Source: Bacillota bacterium (GTDB lineage Bacteria > Sysuimicrobiota > Sysuimicrobiia > Sysuimicrobiales > Segetimicrobiaceae). From it: DNA of 60,395 nt. The position numbers and the translations under genes are program-made. The notes under the pieces are model-generated. The model had not been told where the DNA came from. It saw only the letters and a program-made list of their open reading frames with translations, and ran no database searches. The stretch is from assembly GCA_021324295.1 (NCBI GenBank), contig JAJPJJ010000110.1, positions 1-60,395 on the forward strand. The letters run 5' to 3'. Positions 60,381 to 60,395 of the stretch are shown here, piece by piece. Position 1 is the stretch's first letter. Each line of letters begins with the position of its first letter.

Positions 60381-60395
60381 CTGTCGTCAGCCGGC

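Noticed and set aside
1-60395. rRNA, tRNA, CRISPR array, insertion sequence or prophage
   Set aside because: No repeat-spacer pattern, transposase, integrase or recognisable RNA gene was seen by eye; a dedicated tRNA search could still find one.

Overview
This is a very GC-rich (about 70%) bacterial chromosome segment with short intergenic gaps, Shine-Dalgarno starts of the GGAGG type and TANNNT -10 boxes. The gene set points to an uncultured, facultatively anaerobic or microaerophilic heterotroph. It carries sugar kinases with a phosphoketolase and acetate kinase, an ADP-forming acyl-CoA synthetase, a Rieske/cytochrome b complex, three universal stress proteins (USPs), CBS-domain proteins and three P-type ATPases. 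I cannot place it in a phylum from sequence alone. It is not recognisably a plasmid or phage: I see no integrase, insertion sequence, rRNA, tRNA or CRISPR array.

Layout. 1-3.5 kb (minus): heme-copper-like membrane protein, ackA, small proteins, DoxX. 3.6-5.6 kb: NarX/DosS-like histidine kinase. 5.5-7.5 kb: glycogen-binding-domain protein and a frameshifted COG0701 permease. 8-14.8 kb: a sugar ABC transporter with a rhamnulokinase-like kinase and a class II aldolase/epimerase. 15-19.2 kb: cupredoxin, Crp/Fnr regulator, cytochrome c, Rieske protein, cytochrome b-c fusion. 19.4-27 kb: acetyltransferase/acyl-CoA synthetase, a P1B ATPase and an MgtA-like ATPase. 27-36.9 kb: FMN hydroxyacid dehydrogenase, CBS and USP genes, SHOCT proteins, methyltransferase, ribulokinase, VIT1-like transporter, MFS. 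37-39.8 kb: SQR-like flavoprotein, TusA, DsrE, OsmC. 39.9-48.5 kb: phosphoketolase with an internal stop, copper-type ATPase, a two-component system and its likely PepSY target. 49-55.3 kb: SDR, YbaK, baeRF, DUF4389 and bactofilin-like genes. 55.4-60.3 kb: an FtsX-type ABC exporter whose ATPase carries a cNMP-like domain.

The main discovery is a regulatory system that gene calling would miss. Fifteen promoters in this window carry an 18-bp inverted repeat, consensus ATCGGG-N6-CCCGAT, placed 21-23 bp (11 of them, plus one weak site, exactly 22 bp) upstream of a TANNNT -10 hexamer, in the correct orientation for the next gene. Ten of the fifteen lie in divergently oriented promoter pairs or neighbouring pairs. 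The controlled genes are DoxX, the glycogen-binding protein, cupredoxin, acyl-CoA synthetase/ATPase, two CBS operons, zinc-ribbon/methyltransferase, two USP operons, DsrE-TusA-SQR, OsmC, YbaK, baeRF-DUF4389 and the ABC exporter. This resembles, in content, the DosR dormancy regulon of mycobacteria and ANR-controlled anaerobic-survival genes, but the operator is different. Candidate regulators are the Crp/Fnr protein encoded at 15974-16774, or an unseen response regulator partnered with the histidine kinase at 3634-5562. A separate FNR-like dyad (TTGTC-N4-GACAA) sits at -41.5 of the cytochrome operon.

Together the genes suggest a low-oxygen or energy-limitation programme: substrate-level ATP formation (phosphoketolase, acetate kinase, acyl-CoA synthetase), electron-transfer adjustment, sulfur/thiol handling, metal homeostasis and protection of translation.
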